Shown: positions 14,092 to 21,089 of the stretch, in pieces
Position numbering within the stretch: the first letter of the stretch is position 1
How the letters are laid out: each line of letters starts with the position of its first letter
Assembly: GCA_021161135.1 (NCBI GenBank)
Contig: JAGHBD010000085.1
Coordinates: forward strand, 1 to 21,089
Direction of reading: 5' to 3'
Source: Thermoplasmata archaeon
GTDB lineage: Archaea > Thermoplasmatota > E2 > UBA202 > JdFR-43
DNA length: 21,089 nucleotides
Notes under the pieces: generated by a model
The model's input: the letters and a program-made list of their open reading frames with translations, nothing else
Told to the model about the DNA's origin: nothing
Databases searched by the model: none
Program-made: the position numbers and the translations under genes

Positions 14092-15435
14092 TTAATTGTA
14101 AGGTGGCAGCCGCTCCGAATCATCACCTGTGAAAAACTCCTTCTTATAATACCTCCACATTGCAACATTTATGCCAGGCAGAGAAAAGGCATATGGTGCA
14201 AATTTATGTATTTTCAGGCTTCCATACATCCTCTTCATCATTTCTTCGAAGGAATAAAATCCTTTGATAACCTTCTTCGTCCCCTCTAACAGTTCTTTGG
14301 GCGTCATATTTTTTGGCTGATAAACTACATGTGCCTGCGTGTATTTTGTCCAGTCTTTTGTTAGTATTCTCCCTTCCTTATCAAGTCTGTAATAAAGAGG
14401 GGTGCCTGGATACGGCGTTAGTATGTTAAATTCTGCTGCATCTATCTCCCAGCTCAATACAGCATCAAGAGTTGCATCAAAAATATCTGGCGTATCATTA
14501 TCGAAACCAAAAATGAATCCGCCAACTATTCCCATTCCGTGTTTCCTTACCACCTTAATTGCTTTATCATAATCTTCCACTTTATTCGATACTTTATGTG
14601 CCTCCTTAAGGCTGCTCGGATTTATGGATTCAAAGCCAACAAACCACGAAATGCATCCCGCCTCTCTTGCCGCCTTTAAAAATTTCTCGTTTTTGCCGAG
14701 CAAATTTATATTTCCGTTGGCTATCCACCTCTTTTTGAGAGGCTTCATTGCCTTAAATAATTCCATGCTGTATTTTGGATTGAGTGTGAGGGAGGCATCT
14801 CTGAATATTATAACTTTATTTGGAATCTGCTTAAGTTCTTCTATTACATGTTTTATCGGTCTCCTTCTTAATGCTCTTCCAAGAAATACAGATGTTGCAC
14901 AGAATTCGCAGGCGTTGGGGCATCCACGCGATGTTTGAATGCCCTCAGTAAGAGGTTTAAATTTCATTAGGTCGCGGCGTGGAAAAGGTATTTTACTCAT
15001 GTCCGCATGCTTTCCATGATAAAAGGGCTTTAGCTTCCCTTTTTCAGCATCCCTCACCACTTCTGCCCACACCTCTTCTGCCTCTCCTATTACGACTGCA
15101 TCCGCATGCTGCTTTGCTTCCTCAGGCAATGCAGTTGGATGATAGCCTCCAAGCACAACCTTCACACCTCTCCTGCGGAACTCATCTGCTATTTCGTAGG
15201 CACGTGGGGCGAGCATTGTAAGGGCTGTTATGCCAACAAGATCCCAGGGTTCATCAAAATCAATCTTCTCATAATTTTCATCGATGATACGAATTTCATG
15301 GCTATGCGGCGTGCATGCAGCCACCTGACTTAAACTCAGATACGGGTTGCCAAAAAGTTTGGCGAAAGGTGAGCCTTTATCTCTGTAAGTAGTTACACCA
15401 TGTTCAAGGCGCGGGAATATGAGCAGTATCCTCAT
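14092..15435 (-). CDS. B12-binding-type radical SAM protein, 447 aa
   Basis: A radical SAM enzyme with an N-terminal cobalamin-binding-like domain, the architecture of many methyltransferases and lipid-modifying enzymes. Residues 1-130 form the Rossmann-like B12 domain (MRILLIFPRL at the start, VVLGGYHPTALPEE at 93-106, VIGEAEE at 115-121). The radical SAM cluster motif CxxxCxxC is Cys172, Cys176 and Cys179 in SRGCPNACEFCA. The barrel then runs to about 370, with a PYPGTPLY motif common to this class. ATG 15435 is preferred over an in-frame TTG at 15450. The substrate is unknown; the glycosyltransferase downstream suggests a lipid or glycan modification. Confidence 0.88.
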   Translation of the reverse strand: MRILLIFPRLEHGVTTYRDKGSPFAKLFGNPYLSLSQVAACTPHSHEIRIIDENYEKIDFDEPWDLVGITALTMLAPRAYEIADEFRRRGVKVVLGGYHPTALPEEAKQHADAVVIGEAEEVWAEVVRDAEKGKLKPFYHGKHADMSKIPFPRRDLMKFKPLTEGIQTSRGCPNACEFCATSVFLGRALRRRPIKHVIEELKQIPNKVIIFRDASLTLNPKYSMELFKAMKPLKKRWIANGNINLLGKNEKFLKAAREAGCISWFVGFESINPSSLKEAHKVSNKVEDYDKAIKVVRKHGMGIVGGFIFGFDNDTPDIFDATLDAVLSWEIDAAEFNILTPYPGTPLYYRLDKEGRILTKDWTKYTQAHVVYQPKNMTPKELLEGTKKVIKGFYSFEEMMKRMYGSLKIHKFAPYAFSLPGINVAMWRYYKKEFFTGDDSERLPPYN

Positions 15436-15533
15436 GTTGCTAAAAAGCAAGGGGGTATAAATTATTTATTGGCTCAGCCCTATAACTCATAAAGGTTTTA
15501 AATGGAAAAAAGATTATCTTAAATGGTGTTGGT
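15436..15533. promoter_or_regulatory. Divergent promoter region with start-site hairpin (radical SAM / Lrp-like gene)
   Basis: On the minus strand AATAAATAATTTATA (15456-15470) is a TATA box about 26 bases before the radical SAM ATG at 15435, implying a leaderless or near-leaderless mRNA. Right before that ATG, TTGCT and AGCAA (15437-15450) form a perfect 5-bp hairpin. On the plus strand TTTTAAAT (about 15496-15503) would start the Lrp-like gene near 15526, and a GGTG lies before its TTG. Confidence 0.5.
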
Positions 15534-16058
15534 TTGATAGATGCGAAGCTGGATGATGTTGATAGAAGGATTATTGATTTATTACAGAACAATCCGAATC
15601 TCTCTCAAAATGAAATTGCAGAAATTGTCTCTCTTTCTCAGCCTTCTGTAAGCGCGAGAATCAAGAAACTTAAGAAGCATGGATTACTCGAATATAACGT
15701 TGGCGTCAATATTAAAAAAGCTGGACTACATGTGGCAGAGATAGAAATAGATAAAGAAAAGGAAATCGAATGCGTTAAAATATGCCCCTATATACTTGGA
15801 ATGATAGAAACGGAAGATGCGAGAAGAATCTATATTGTTGGCGAGGAATTTTCGAGTTTAGAATCAATAGCAAGAAAAAGATTCAATAAAAAAGACATAA
15901 AGCCCATCCTTTCCGCAAATCCAGATTTTATCATGCCTTTAAAAATGAACAGCAATGCAGTCTGTAAATTTTGTGAATGTGAGGAATGCAAATATTACAT
16001 AAATGGAAAATGCCTCGGCTGCCCTCTCTCAAAATACTATAAAGGAAAGCTATGGTAA
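15534..16058 (+). CDS. Lrp/AsnC-like regulator with a C-terminal cysteine cluster, 174 aa
   Basis: A probable DNA-binding sensor. Residues 1-62 are a clear Lrp-type winged helix (LDDVDRRIIDLLQNNPNLSQ start, then SQPSVSARIKKLKKHGLL). The middle (65-135) has alternating strands and helices and may replace the usual RAM ligand domain. The tail contains six cysteines in a compact pattern, Cys144, 147, 149, 152, 160 and 163, ending GKCLGCP, which could bind zinc or an iron-sulfur cluster. The start is a TTG (15534), the only sensible in-frame start before the fold. The gene is divergent from the radical SAM gene, a possible target, and overlaps the convergent Mut7-C gene by nine bases. Confidence 0.8.
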   Translation: MIDAKLDDVDRRIIDLLQNNPNLSQNEIAEIVSLSQPSVSARIKKLKKHGLLEYNVGVNIKKAGLHVAEIEIDKEKEIECVKICPYILGMIETEDARRIYIVGEEFSSLESIARKRFNKKDIKPILSANPDFIMPLKMNSNAVCKFCECEECKYYINGKCLGCPLSKYYKGKLW

Positions 16059-16505
16059 TCTCCTTATGTTTTCTATCCTTTCTTTCATGTTTTTCCAGTG
16101 ACTTCCAATCCAGTAAATTTTCCCGCATTTAGGACATATCCAGAATTTATCATGAGATTTCCACGCATTTTCTGGCACTTTTTCCTTAACTTTCTCCTTT
16201 TCTATCGGAATAACAATTTCATTACATATTGTGCATCTTGAAAGCAACTTATCTTCATCTATTTTGAGATTGAAGTGTTCCAAAACAGATGCAATTTGCT
16301 TTTCTAATGATATTTCATTTAAGTAGAGAGCATTTCCCGCCTTTTTTGCCAGAAGTTTGTCGCGAGTTATTATAATTCTTCCTTCTTCCCTCGCAATTCT
16401 GAGTAATTCCTCATCGTCTCTATCTTTCACATACTCTGTGTCATATCCAAGTATGCGAAGCCACTTCGCAAGTGTGCCTAGCATTTCATCGCACAAAAAT
16501 TTCAT
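16050..16505 (-). CDS. Mut7-C RNase domain protein (PIN-like plus zinc ribbon), 151 aa
   Basis: A predicted nuclease of the Mut7-C family, a PIN-like domain fused to a zinc ribbon, found as stand-alone proteins in archaea and bacteria. The N-terminus KFLCDEMLGTLAKWLRILG carries the first acidic residue (Asp6); IITRD (45-49) holds a later one. Zinc-ribbon pairs CxxC are at 91-94 and 124-127, and the typical GKIYWIGSHWKNM follows. The ATG overlaps the stop of the transglutaminase-like gene in ATGA (16502-16505), so its translation is coupled to that gene. The RNA substrate is unknown. The 3' end overlaps the convergent Lrp-like gene. Confidence 0.92.
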   Translation of the reverse strand: MKFLCDEMLGTLAKWLRILGYDTEYVKDRDDEELLRIAREEGRIIITRDKLLAKKAGNALYLNEISLEKQIASVLEHFNLKIDEDKLLSRCTICNEIVIPIEKEKVKEKVPENAWKSHDKFWICPKCGKIYWIGSHWKNMKERIENIRRLP

Positions 16506-17467
16506 TTAAAAACAATATTTGGTATCTTTTCAAGTGTTATTTTTGGTATCTTTGCCTTGTATTTACTCCTCACCCTTCTGTCGTATTCCTCTTCGCCAAT
16601 CTCATCAAGTATTTCCCTTCCTCTTTTTCTTGCCTCTTCCATACTCCTGTCTATTTTTATTCTTTCTCCTCTTGCCAGAAAATTAACGAGGAAATTCCAT
16701 GCTATGCCAACTCCATATGGCAGTCCTTCAAGAATCATGACTGTATTCTCTAAAGGATAATTCCATATTCCAAATGGATCATCACCAAGTTTCGCAAGAG
16801 GCAGCCCCATTGCTGCTTCATATTCAGGCGTGAAAGTTGGGTCAGCGGTAACCCATCTTCCATCTATAAAAACCTCTGCAGTGCCATGCAGCATGAAAGC
16901 GCCGAGAGCATCATACCAGTCCTTCATTATTGGCGATACTTCCACCATATTCTGATAGAGCGGCTCCACGAGCGCTAGGCTATAAAGTTTATATCTAGCC
17001 TTAAGCCCGCCCGCCCTACAAAGCGCCGCAAATAAGGAGAGCTGATGAATGCATGTGCCTGTTCCTCTCCGCAAAGTATCCACTTCTCTATCCAAGCCAA
17101 CGAAGGCAAGTCGTATATTCTTCTTTACAAAGTTAAATACATTGTTTGCATATGTCCAGTCATCCACCTGATATGCTCCCAGTTTATTTGCCATCGCTAT
17201 AATCTCCTTTGCTCTTGGATTGCACAGATGGGTTGGGCGGAGATATCTTTCGTTAGAAGTGCAGTATGGCATATCTGGCTCATATTCTGGAATTTCATAG
17301 GGCGGTGGGGGAAGGGAAAAATTACTCTTCGCTGCTTCTCTATTACTTCTCGCCACATATATTGGATGTTTGGCTAGCGTTTTAAACAATGGGGGCAAAG
17401 CCCCAAGCGTTACTCTGAGCATTTTCCACGGAATTATATACCCCTTTTCCCTCCATTCCCTGAACAT
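16502..17467 (-). CDS. Cytoplasmic transglutaminase-like protein, 321 aa
   Basis: A transglutaminase-superfamily enzyme without a signal peptide or clear membrane anchor, so probably intracellular. The triad is Cys139 in GTGTCIHQ, His194 in MLHGTAEV and Asp209 in TADPTF, followed by a long C-terminal region (215-321) with an amphipathic helix and a basic end. It differs from the exported homologue at 8748-9740 outside the core. GGAGGG at the end of the upstream gene serves its ATG, one base after that gene's stop, and its own stop overlaps the Mut7-C start. Placement between an acyl-adenylating enzyme and a nuclease suggests transfer chemistry on an activated acyl group, which is inference. 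Confidence 0.86.
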   Translation of the reverse strand: MFREWREKGYIIPWKMLRVTLGALPPLFKTLAKHPIYVARSNREAAKSNFSLPPPPYEIPEYEPDMPYCTSNERYLRPTHLCNPRAKEIIAMANKLGAYQVDDWTYANNVFNFVKKNIRLAFVGLDREVDTLRRGTGTCIHQLSLFAALCRAGGLKARYKLYSLALVEPLYQNMVEVSPIMKDWYDALGAFMLHGTAEVFIDGRWVTADPTFTPEYEAAMGLPLAKLGDDPFGIWNYPLENTVMILEGLPYGVGIAWNFLVNFLARGERIKIDRSMEEARKRGREILDEIGEEEYDRRVRSKYKAKIPKITLEKIPNIVFK

Positions 17468-17468
17468 T

Positions 17469-18836
17469 TTATCCCTCCAGAAGTATTCTTCTCATTTCCT
17501 CAGCACAACCTCTTATCTCCTCACCCTTAACTCTCGTAACCTCTGGCTCAAGCACAGGCCCTTCACGCCCACATGCAGGGCATTCATTTAGGAGGCGCAC
17601 TTTATCTCCGGTTACAATAAAGCCTGGATAGCTTAATGCGAGGCTATCGAGAAATGCAAATCTTCCTTCCTCGCCTTCCGCCACCTCTTCACCATTTTCA
17701 TCTATAACCATTGGATGGAGATACGTTGATGGAATATGAAGGTAATGACCTTCAGGGCAATTAACCATGAAGCCATTTGATTCAACCATTGCGTATAAAT
17801 CGAGGCAATTTTCATTTGGAATGCCAAATGTTTTTTCAACCTTTTCCCTGAATTCCTCAAGTGGGAGTCTTTTATCCTCATGAACTTTCCATCCGCCTCC
17901 AGTAAGCACAGCTCCTTTTTCCCCAAAATCAAATGTTTTTCCTTCCTTTAGAAGTTTATCCATAACAGCATCCAATATAAAAGGGGCGCCGGCAAAGAAA
18001 ATTCTATCATTATTTTTCGCCCTTTCCTCAACCCATTTTATTATTCTGCTTACCATTTCCTCATTCATTTTTTTATTCGCCGCTTTTATCATTTTAGCCA
18101 TCATCTTTTCCTTTAGATTGAATGTTACTCCCATGGAAATACGGAGTAAATCTGTTGTGATTTTCCTATCTATGGCTACCTGAACATCTTTTACAACATC
18201 AAATAAAACATTTGTTACCTTCCCAACATAAATATTCGTCTTTTTTGGGTTCGGGAAAAGGAGAAAAGCAAAGGCATCATAGTCATACCAATGGCTTAAC
18301 ATTTCCGTTGAAGCCCTTGCAATTGCATATTGTCCCATCTTATATGTTGTTTCATCCCTGGGAATAAATGTAAATTTTCCTGTAGTTCCGCTACTATAGC
18401 ACACTGTTATGCCAGCTTCCTGAAAAGCATCTATAACATCATCAAAAGAAGGATTTTTTCCCTTTATAACTATTTTCGGCACCTCTGTACTCATCAAATT
18501 TGCCAGCCATATTGCAAATTCTCTGCCAGAAGGATAGTCTTTAAAGAAAGTATGCGGGAGGAGAGGAATTTTTTTGAAATCTTCTATGCCTTTTATGTCA
18601 TCTGGCGTAATATTTCTTTCCTTACACATTTCTCTGTAAAATTTATTGTTCTCATAATGGTGCTTAAAGGCATATTTAACCGCTTTAAACCTGTATTCAT
18701 CTGCTTCCTTTTTTGGAAGAGAAAAAAGGCTTTTAACTTTATAAAGGGCTTCCTCAACAGGATTTGATATTGATGATGGAATGTAAGATGCAAGGAGATT
18801 GTTTATTTTATCTCTTGCCTCATAAATTTTTTCCAT
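17469..18836 (-). CDS. LuxE/PaaK-like acyl-adenylating enzyme, 455 aa
   Basis: A member of the adenylate-forming superfamily close to LuxE (acyl-protein synthetase), which activates a carboxylic acid as acyl-AMP and passes it to a thiol. Motifs are YSSGTTGK (147-154, phosphate loop), TGGGWK (312-317, typical of LuxE), YAMVES (348-353), TGD (409-411) and a RVKGEEI near the end (435-441). A CPACG at 419-423 may be half of a metal site or a thiol acceptor. The frame is open to 18968, but ATG 18836 is chosen because a TATA-like TTTTATTG lies about 25 bases before it. It heads a three-gene operon; LuxC (reductase) is absent, so luciferase-type aldehyde synthesis is not indicated. Confidence 0.85.
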   Translation of the reverse strand: MEKIYEARDKINNLLASYIPSSISNPVEEALYKVKSLFSLPKKEADEYRFKAVKYAFKHHYENNKFYREMCKERNITPDDIKGIEDFKKIPLLPHTFFKDYPSGREFAIWLANLMSTEVPKIVIKGKNPSFDDVIDAFQEAGITVCYSSGTTGKFTFIPRDETTYKMGQYAIARASTEMLSHWYDYDAFAFLLFPNPKKTNIYVGKVTNVLFDVVKDVQVAIDRKITTDLLRISMGVTFNLKEKMMAKMIKAANKKMNEEMVSRIIKWVEERAKNNDRIFFAGAPFILDAVMDKLLKEGKTFDFGEKGAVLTGGGWKVHEDKRLPLEEFREKVEKTFGIPNENCLDLYAMVESNGFMVNCPEGHYLHIPSTYLHPMVIDENGEEVAEGEEGRFAFLDSLALSYPGFIVTGDKVRLLNECPACGREGPVLEPEVTRVKGEEIRGCAEEMRRILLEG

Positions 18837-18854
18837 ACGATTGTATGTGGCTTT

Positions 18855-18864
18855 CAATAAAACC
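18855..18864 (-). promoter_or_regulatory. TATA-like box for the LuxE-like operon
   Basis: On the minus strand GGTTTTATTG lies about 25 bases before ATG 18836, and no ribosome binding site is present, consistent with a leaderless first gene. Confidence 0.4.
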
Positions 18865-18907
18865 CTTTTTTTAAGCAGGATTTTAATAAAATTAAAATCA
18901 ATTTTAA

Positions 18908-20365
18908 TTAGAGGAATTTTGGCATCTCCGGCAATTCTCCAACATATTTTCTGAAGCCCTCCGGCCATTTATCTGGCTCCATTCCTTTTTGTGCCAGGAA
19001 TGCAACCATCCATCTCTCCAGTCCTATTCCAGAGCAGCCACTCCACAACTGGCTTTTCTGAGTTTTTATATTAAATGCTTTCACATACTTCTCGCCAACT
19101 ATTGATATATTCTGTATTTCGAGCCATTCCTTACTTCTATCGCCTCTATAAGGCAGATATGCCTCAAAATCTATTGTGCCCTTCGCTTCCTCCTCTTCGC
19201 CGCCTGCTATTCCCGCCTGCTGGAGGTAGAAGGGTGTGACTTTCGCCATTCGCCACTCCAGTTCGAGTATGTTGTCGAATACATGCCCGTATCTTTCAAT
19301 GAGTTTTTCCCGCAGTTGCAAAAGTTGCTCTTTGGTGCCTATATAAACGATTTCAATCCTGTGAAATTCATCCACTCTCTCTATTCCATGCTTTCCTCCC
19401 GCCTCATATCTATCAGATGGCGTTGAGCGTTCGAAAAGAAGGAGGGGCAAATCATCTTCCGCAAGTGTTCTGCCAGCAAGAGCTGCATATATATTTGGGC
19501 ATTGAGCATAGCATACCCCTTCTTTGGGCACCTTCAAATTTTTCATCAATTCCTCTTCATCCACTCTTCGAGTTATTTTAAGCAAATCAACGAATCTCTC
19601 CCATTCCTCCGCCTCCCTGCTCTTCGGCTCACATATGTAATATATCTCGCCCGGCATACCCTCAAGATGCCCAGTTTTTATCCATGTTTCAAATGAGACA
19701 TGCATTGGCTCAATAACTTCTTTAAAGCCCAGCGGTCGAATAACCTCCTCTATCGCAATTCTTTCCATCGCCCTCATGATGGCGGCGGCGGGCGGAAAGT
19801 AGAACCACTTGCCCTTACCCATCAGTTTTATCCATCCTCTCCGTTGCATTTCCTCAGATGGATCTCTATCCCATGCATGCTCCTTTTCCTCGCTCTGCCA
19901 CAAAAGCTGCCAGTATTCCTTTTTTCCTTCATAGTATTGCTTCTCTATTTTCTCCCTAACAAGCCTTATCATTCTGTCTATATAACCCTCTCTGAGAAAC
20001 TCCTCGCCTTTATCTTTTATAATCATCCTCGCAATGCCATTGTGAAATTCTAGAGTTGCGAAGGGTATGGATATCTCATGGAGAGGATTTTTTTCAATTT
20101 CAAATTCTATTTCATATTCATCTATATGTATTCCACGCATACCTATTTTGTGTCTGCCAAAAATTGGTGCCAGTCTTTTATAGAGTTGCAGGACAATTTG
20201 ATGACTTCTTTTATCATGAGAAATGATATGAAGGAAAAGACTCTCTCCCCCTATTTTCCATTTTATGTCTCCCTCTCCAAAATTTTTAAAGAATTCCTCT
20301 ACGCTTTTCTTTGCATCGCTGCCATCTCTGCTCAGTGATATGCTGCATTTCAAATCAAATTTCAT
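18908..20365 (-). CDS. serS: Seryl-tRNA synthetase, methanogen-type (SerRS2), 485 aa
   Basis: Charges tRNA-Ser with serine. This is the rare zinc-dependent form known from methanogens, not the usual SerRS. Its three zinc ligands in Methanosarcina barkeri (Cys306, Glu355, Cys461) map here to Cys289 (YAQCPN), Glu338 (HRIEIV) and Cys444 (SGCSGIG) with identical spacing of 49 and 106 residues. Class II motif 2 is around FERSTPSDRYEAGG (311-324) and motif 3 is GIGLERW (446-452). The N-terminal 160 residues are the type-specific tRNA-binding domain. Length matches the family. A TATA-like AAATTTAAATT about 24 bases upstream and no Shine-Dalgarno suggest a leaderless mRNA. Confidence 0.95.
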   Translation of the reverse strand: MKFDLKCSISLSRDGSDAKKSVEEFFKNFGEGDIKWKIGGESLFLHIISHDKRSHQIVLQLYKRLAPIFGRHKIGMRGIHIDEYEIEFEIEKNPLHEISIPFATLEFHNGIARMIIKDKGEEFLREGYIDRMIRLVREKIEKQYYEGKKEYWQLLWQSEEKEHAWDRDPSEEMQRRGWIKLMGKGKWFYFPPAAAIMRAMERIAIEEVIRPLGFKEVIEPMHVSFETWIKTGHLEGMPGEIYYICEPKSREAEEWERFVDLLKITRRVDEEELMKNLKVPKEGVCYAQCPNIYAALAGRTLAEDDLPLLLFERSTPSDRYEAGGKHGIERVDEFHRIEIVYIGTKEQLLQLREKLIERYGHVFDNILELEWRMAKVTPFYLQQAGIAGGEEEEAKGTIDFEAYLPYRGDRSKEWLEIQNISIVGEKYVKAFNIKTQKSQLWSGCSGIGLERWMVAFLAQKGMEPDKWPEGFRKYVGELPEMPKFL

Positions 20366-20369
20366 AAAG

Positions 20370-20394
20370 GGTAAATGTTACCGAATTTAAATTT
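20370..20394 (-). promoter_or_regulatory. serS promoter with start-site dyad
   Basis: AATTTAAATTT (20384-20394) is a TATA box about 24 bases before the serS ATG. Between them, GGTAA and TTACC form a perfect dyad around three bases (20370-20382), placed where a repressor would cover the start site. Confidence 0.4.
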
Positions 20395-20398
20395 GTAT

Positions 20399-20771
20399 TT
20401 ATTCGTTATATCTGAATTTCAATACATCTTTGCCAAATGGTAAATAAAATCAATAAGAAAGATAGCAGCAATTAAAATGTCTCTGTCTTTTGCTATTTTC
20501 CCTTTTCTTTTAGAAATGAGTAAAGTTTGCCATAAATTTTTGCACTTTCTCTTCTCATGTCAAGGATAATTAATAGATTTTCCAATTCTTCGATCTCCCT
20601 TAACTTCTTTTCTGTGTCCTTATGTAAATATGCCCCTCTGTATAATTCGGCTATATTAATAACAGTTGTAGAAATATGCTCCTTTTCTCTGCCTAATTTT
20701 TCCATCAAAAGCAATGCCTTTCTATCTCCTCTAAATAAATCTATAAGAAAAGTTGTATCCACTCCTACCAA
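20399..20771 (-). pseudogene. VapC-like PIN toxin, frameshifted
   Basis: A PIN-domain ribonuclease toxin broken by frameshift. The first 92 residues read normally from TTG 20771 with the acidic residues Asp5 (VDTTFLID) and Glu42 (NIAELYRGA), then stop at TAG 20493-20495 after KEKGK. PIN domains run on to about 130 residues and need further acids there. In the -1 frame from the A-run just before the stop, the sequence continues KIAKDRDILIAAI, which is the expected third motif, so one base seems lost or gained near 20492-20500. The end (KDVLKF) reappears in yet another frame, down to a TAA at 20399. GGTGA seven bases before the TTG and the antitoxin gene four bases upstream show the original operon. 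Confidence 0.7.
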
Positions 20772-20775
20772 GTAA

Positions 20776-20907
20776 TCACCTTAATGACAAATTATTTCTA
20801 TTTTTCTCTACGATTTTATCTACTGTTTTGGCATAATCTTTATCCATATGCTTTTTAAACCATTCTAAGATTATTGTTGCATTTCCTTTTTCGATTAACT
20901 TTTCCAT
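20776..20907 (-). CDS. Small VapB-like antitoxin candidate, 43 aa
   Basis: A 43-residue charged, largely helical peptide (MEKLIEKGNATIILEWF at the start, then a Lys-rich segment) directly upstream of the VapC-like gene, separated by four bases. Position, size and charge fit an archaeal antitoxin, but I see no named DNA-binding fold; the N-terminus could be the toxin-wrapping part and the gene may encode only that. The ATG at 20907 has no good Shine-Dalgarno. It is intact while the toxin is broken, so it may be a remnant or still neutralise a related toxin elsewhere. Confidence 0.6.
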   Translation of the reverse strand: MEKLIEKGNATIILEWFKKHMDKDYAKTVDKIVEKNRNNLSLR

Positions 20908-21089
20908 GTTTTACAAATTTGTTTGATTATAAATATTTATTCATGGCTTAGCAATATTTGGTGACACCAGAATAACAGAGATATCTTGTTATGAATAAGA
21001 TGTAGTAAAAATGTGATGAAAAAAGAAAAACGAATTTATAAACTTTACGAAATTTATATATAAAATTATTTAATTTGTCATAAATATCA
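20908..21089. other. AT-rich right end without a gene
   Basis: No ORF of note and no structured RNA is visible. Several TATA-like stretches are present, e.g. TTATAAATATTTATT near 20927-20941, one of which probably drives the antitoxin gene on the minus strand. The adjoining gene lies off the window. Confidence 0.5.

Noticed and set aside
18837..18968. Longer N-terminus for the LuxE-like protein
   Set aside because: It would overlap the end of serS and lacks family likeness; a TATA-like box places the start at 18836.
1..21089. CRISPR arrays, tRNA or rRNA genes, complete insertion sequences
   Set aside because: No regularly spaced direct repeats, cloverleaf-like sequences or transposase frames were seen by eye.

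Overview
The window is a compact, AT-rich archaeal chromosome segment. Genes that mark it as archaeal, and Euryarchaeota-like, are a geranylgeranyl (archaeal lipid) reductase, release factor aRF1, an archaeal CPSF-type beta-CASP nuclease, FtsZ paired with a ribbon-helix-helix (CdrS-like) gene, phosphopantothenate synthetase of the archaeal CoA route, and the rare methanogen-type seryl-tRNA synthetase. Many genes have a TATA-like box about 26 nt before the start codon and no Shine-Dalgarno, which suggests leaderless mRNAs; others have strong GGAGG sites. A Thermoplasmatota-like or related uncultured lineage would fit, but no rRNA is present and I cannot place the organism firmly. There is no tRNA, rRNA, CRISPR array or intact insertion sequence.

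Layout. 1-373 is AT-rich and essentially gene-free. 374-1718 (+) is a ferredoxin and geranylgeranyl reductase operon. 1715-4409 (-) holds inositol-1-phosphate synthase, a small conserved-looking protein and aRF1. 4525-7168 (+) holds an EamA transporter, a winged-helix protein and the aCPSF2-type nuclease. 7181-8531 (-) is the cdrS-like and ftsZ operon, preceded by an unusual inverted-repeat leader at 8545-8641. 8748-10927 has two convergent exported proteins, a transglutaminase-like enzyme and a seven-repeat FG-GAP beta-propeller. 10999-11736 (+) is phosphopantothenate synthetase. 11721-15435 (-) holds a CBS-domain protein coupled to a cation/proton antiporter, a GT2 glycosyltransferase and a B12-binding-type radical SAM enzyme. 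15534-16058 (+) is an Lrp-like regulator with a Cys-cluster tail. 16050-18836 (-) is a tightly coupled operon of a LuxE/PaaK-like adenylating enzyme, a cytoplasmic transglutaminase-like protein and a Mut7-C nuclease. 18908-20365 (-) is the methanogen-type SerRS. 20399-20907 (-) is a VapBC-like pair whose toxin is frameshifted.

How the genes work together. Ferredoxin and GGR saturate isoprenoid lipid chains, and inositol phosphate synthase may supply inositol lipid head groups. aRF1, SerRS and aCPSF2 serve translation and RNA 3'-end processing. CdrS-like and FtsZ are the cell-division module. The parts most worth a second look are the potential three-way-junction RNA (or operator cluster) upstream of cdrS-ftsZ, and the ligase/transglutaminase/Mut7-C operon, which has the make-up of an uncharacterised acyl-activation and transfer pathway.
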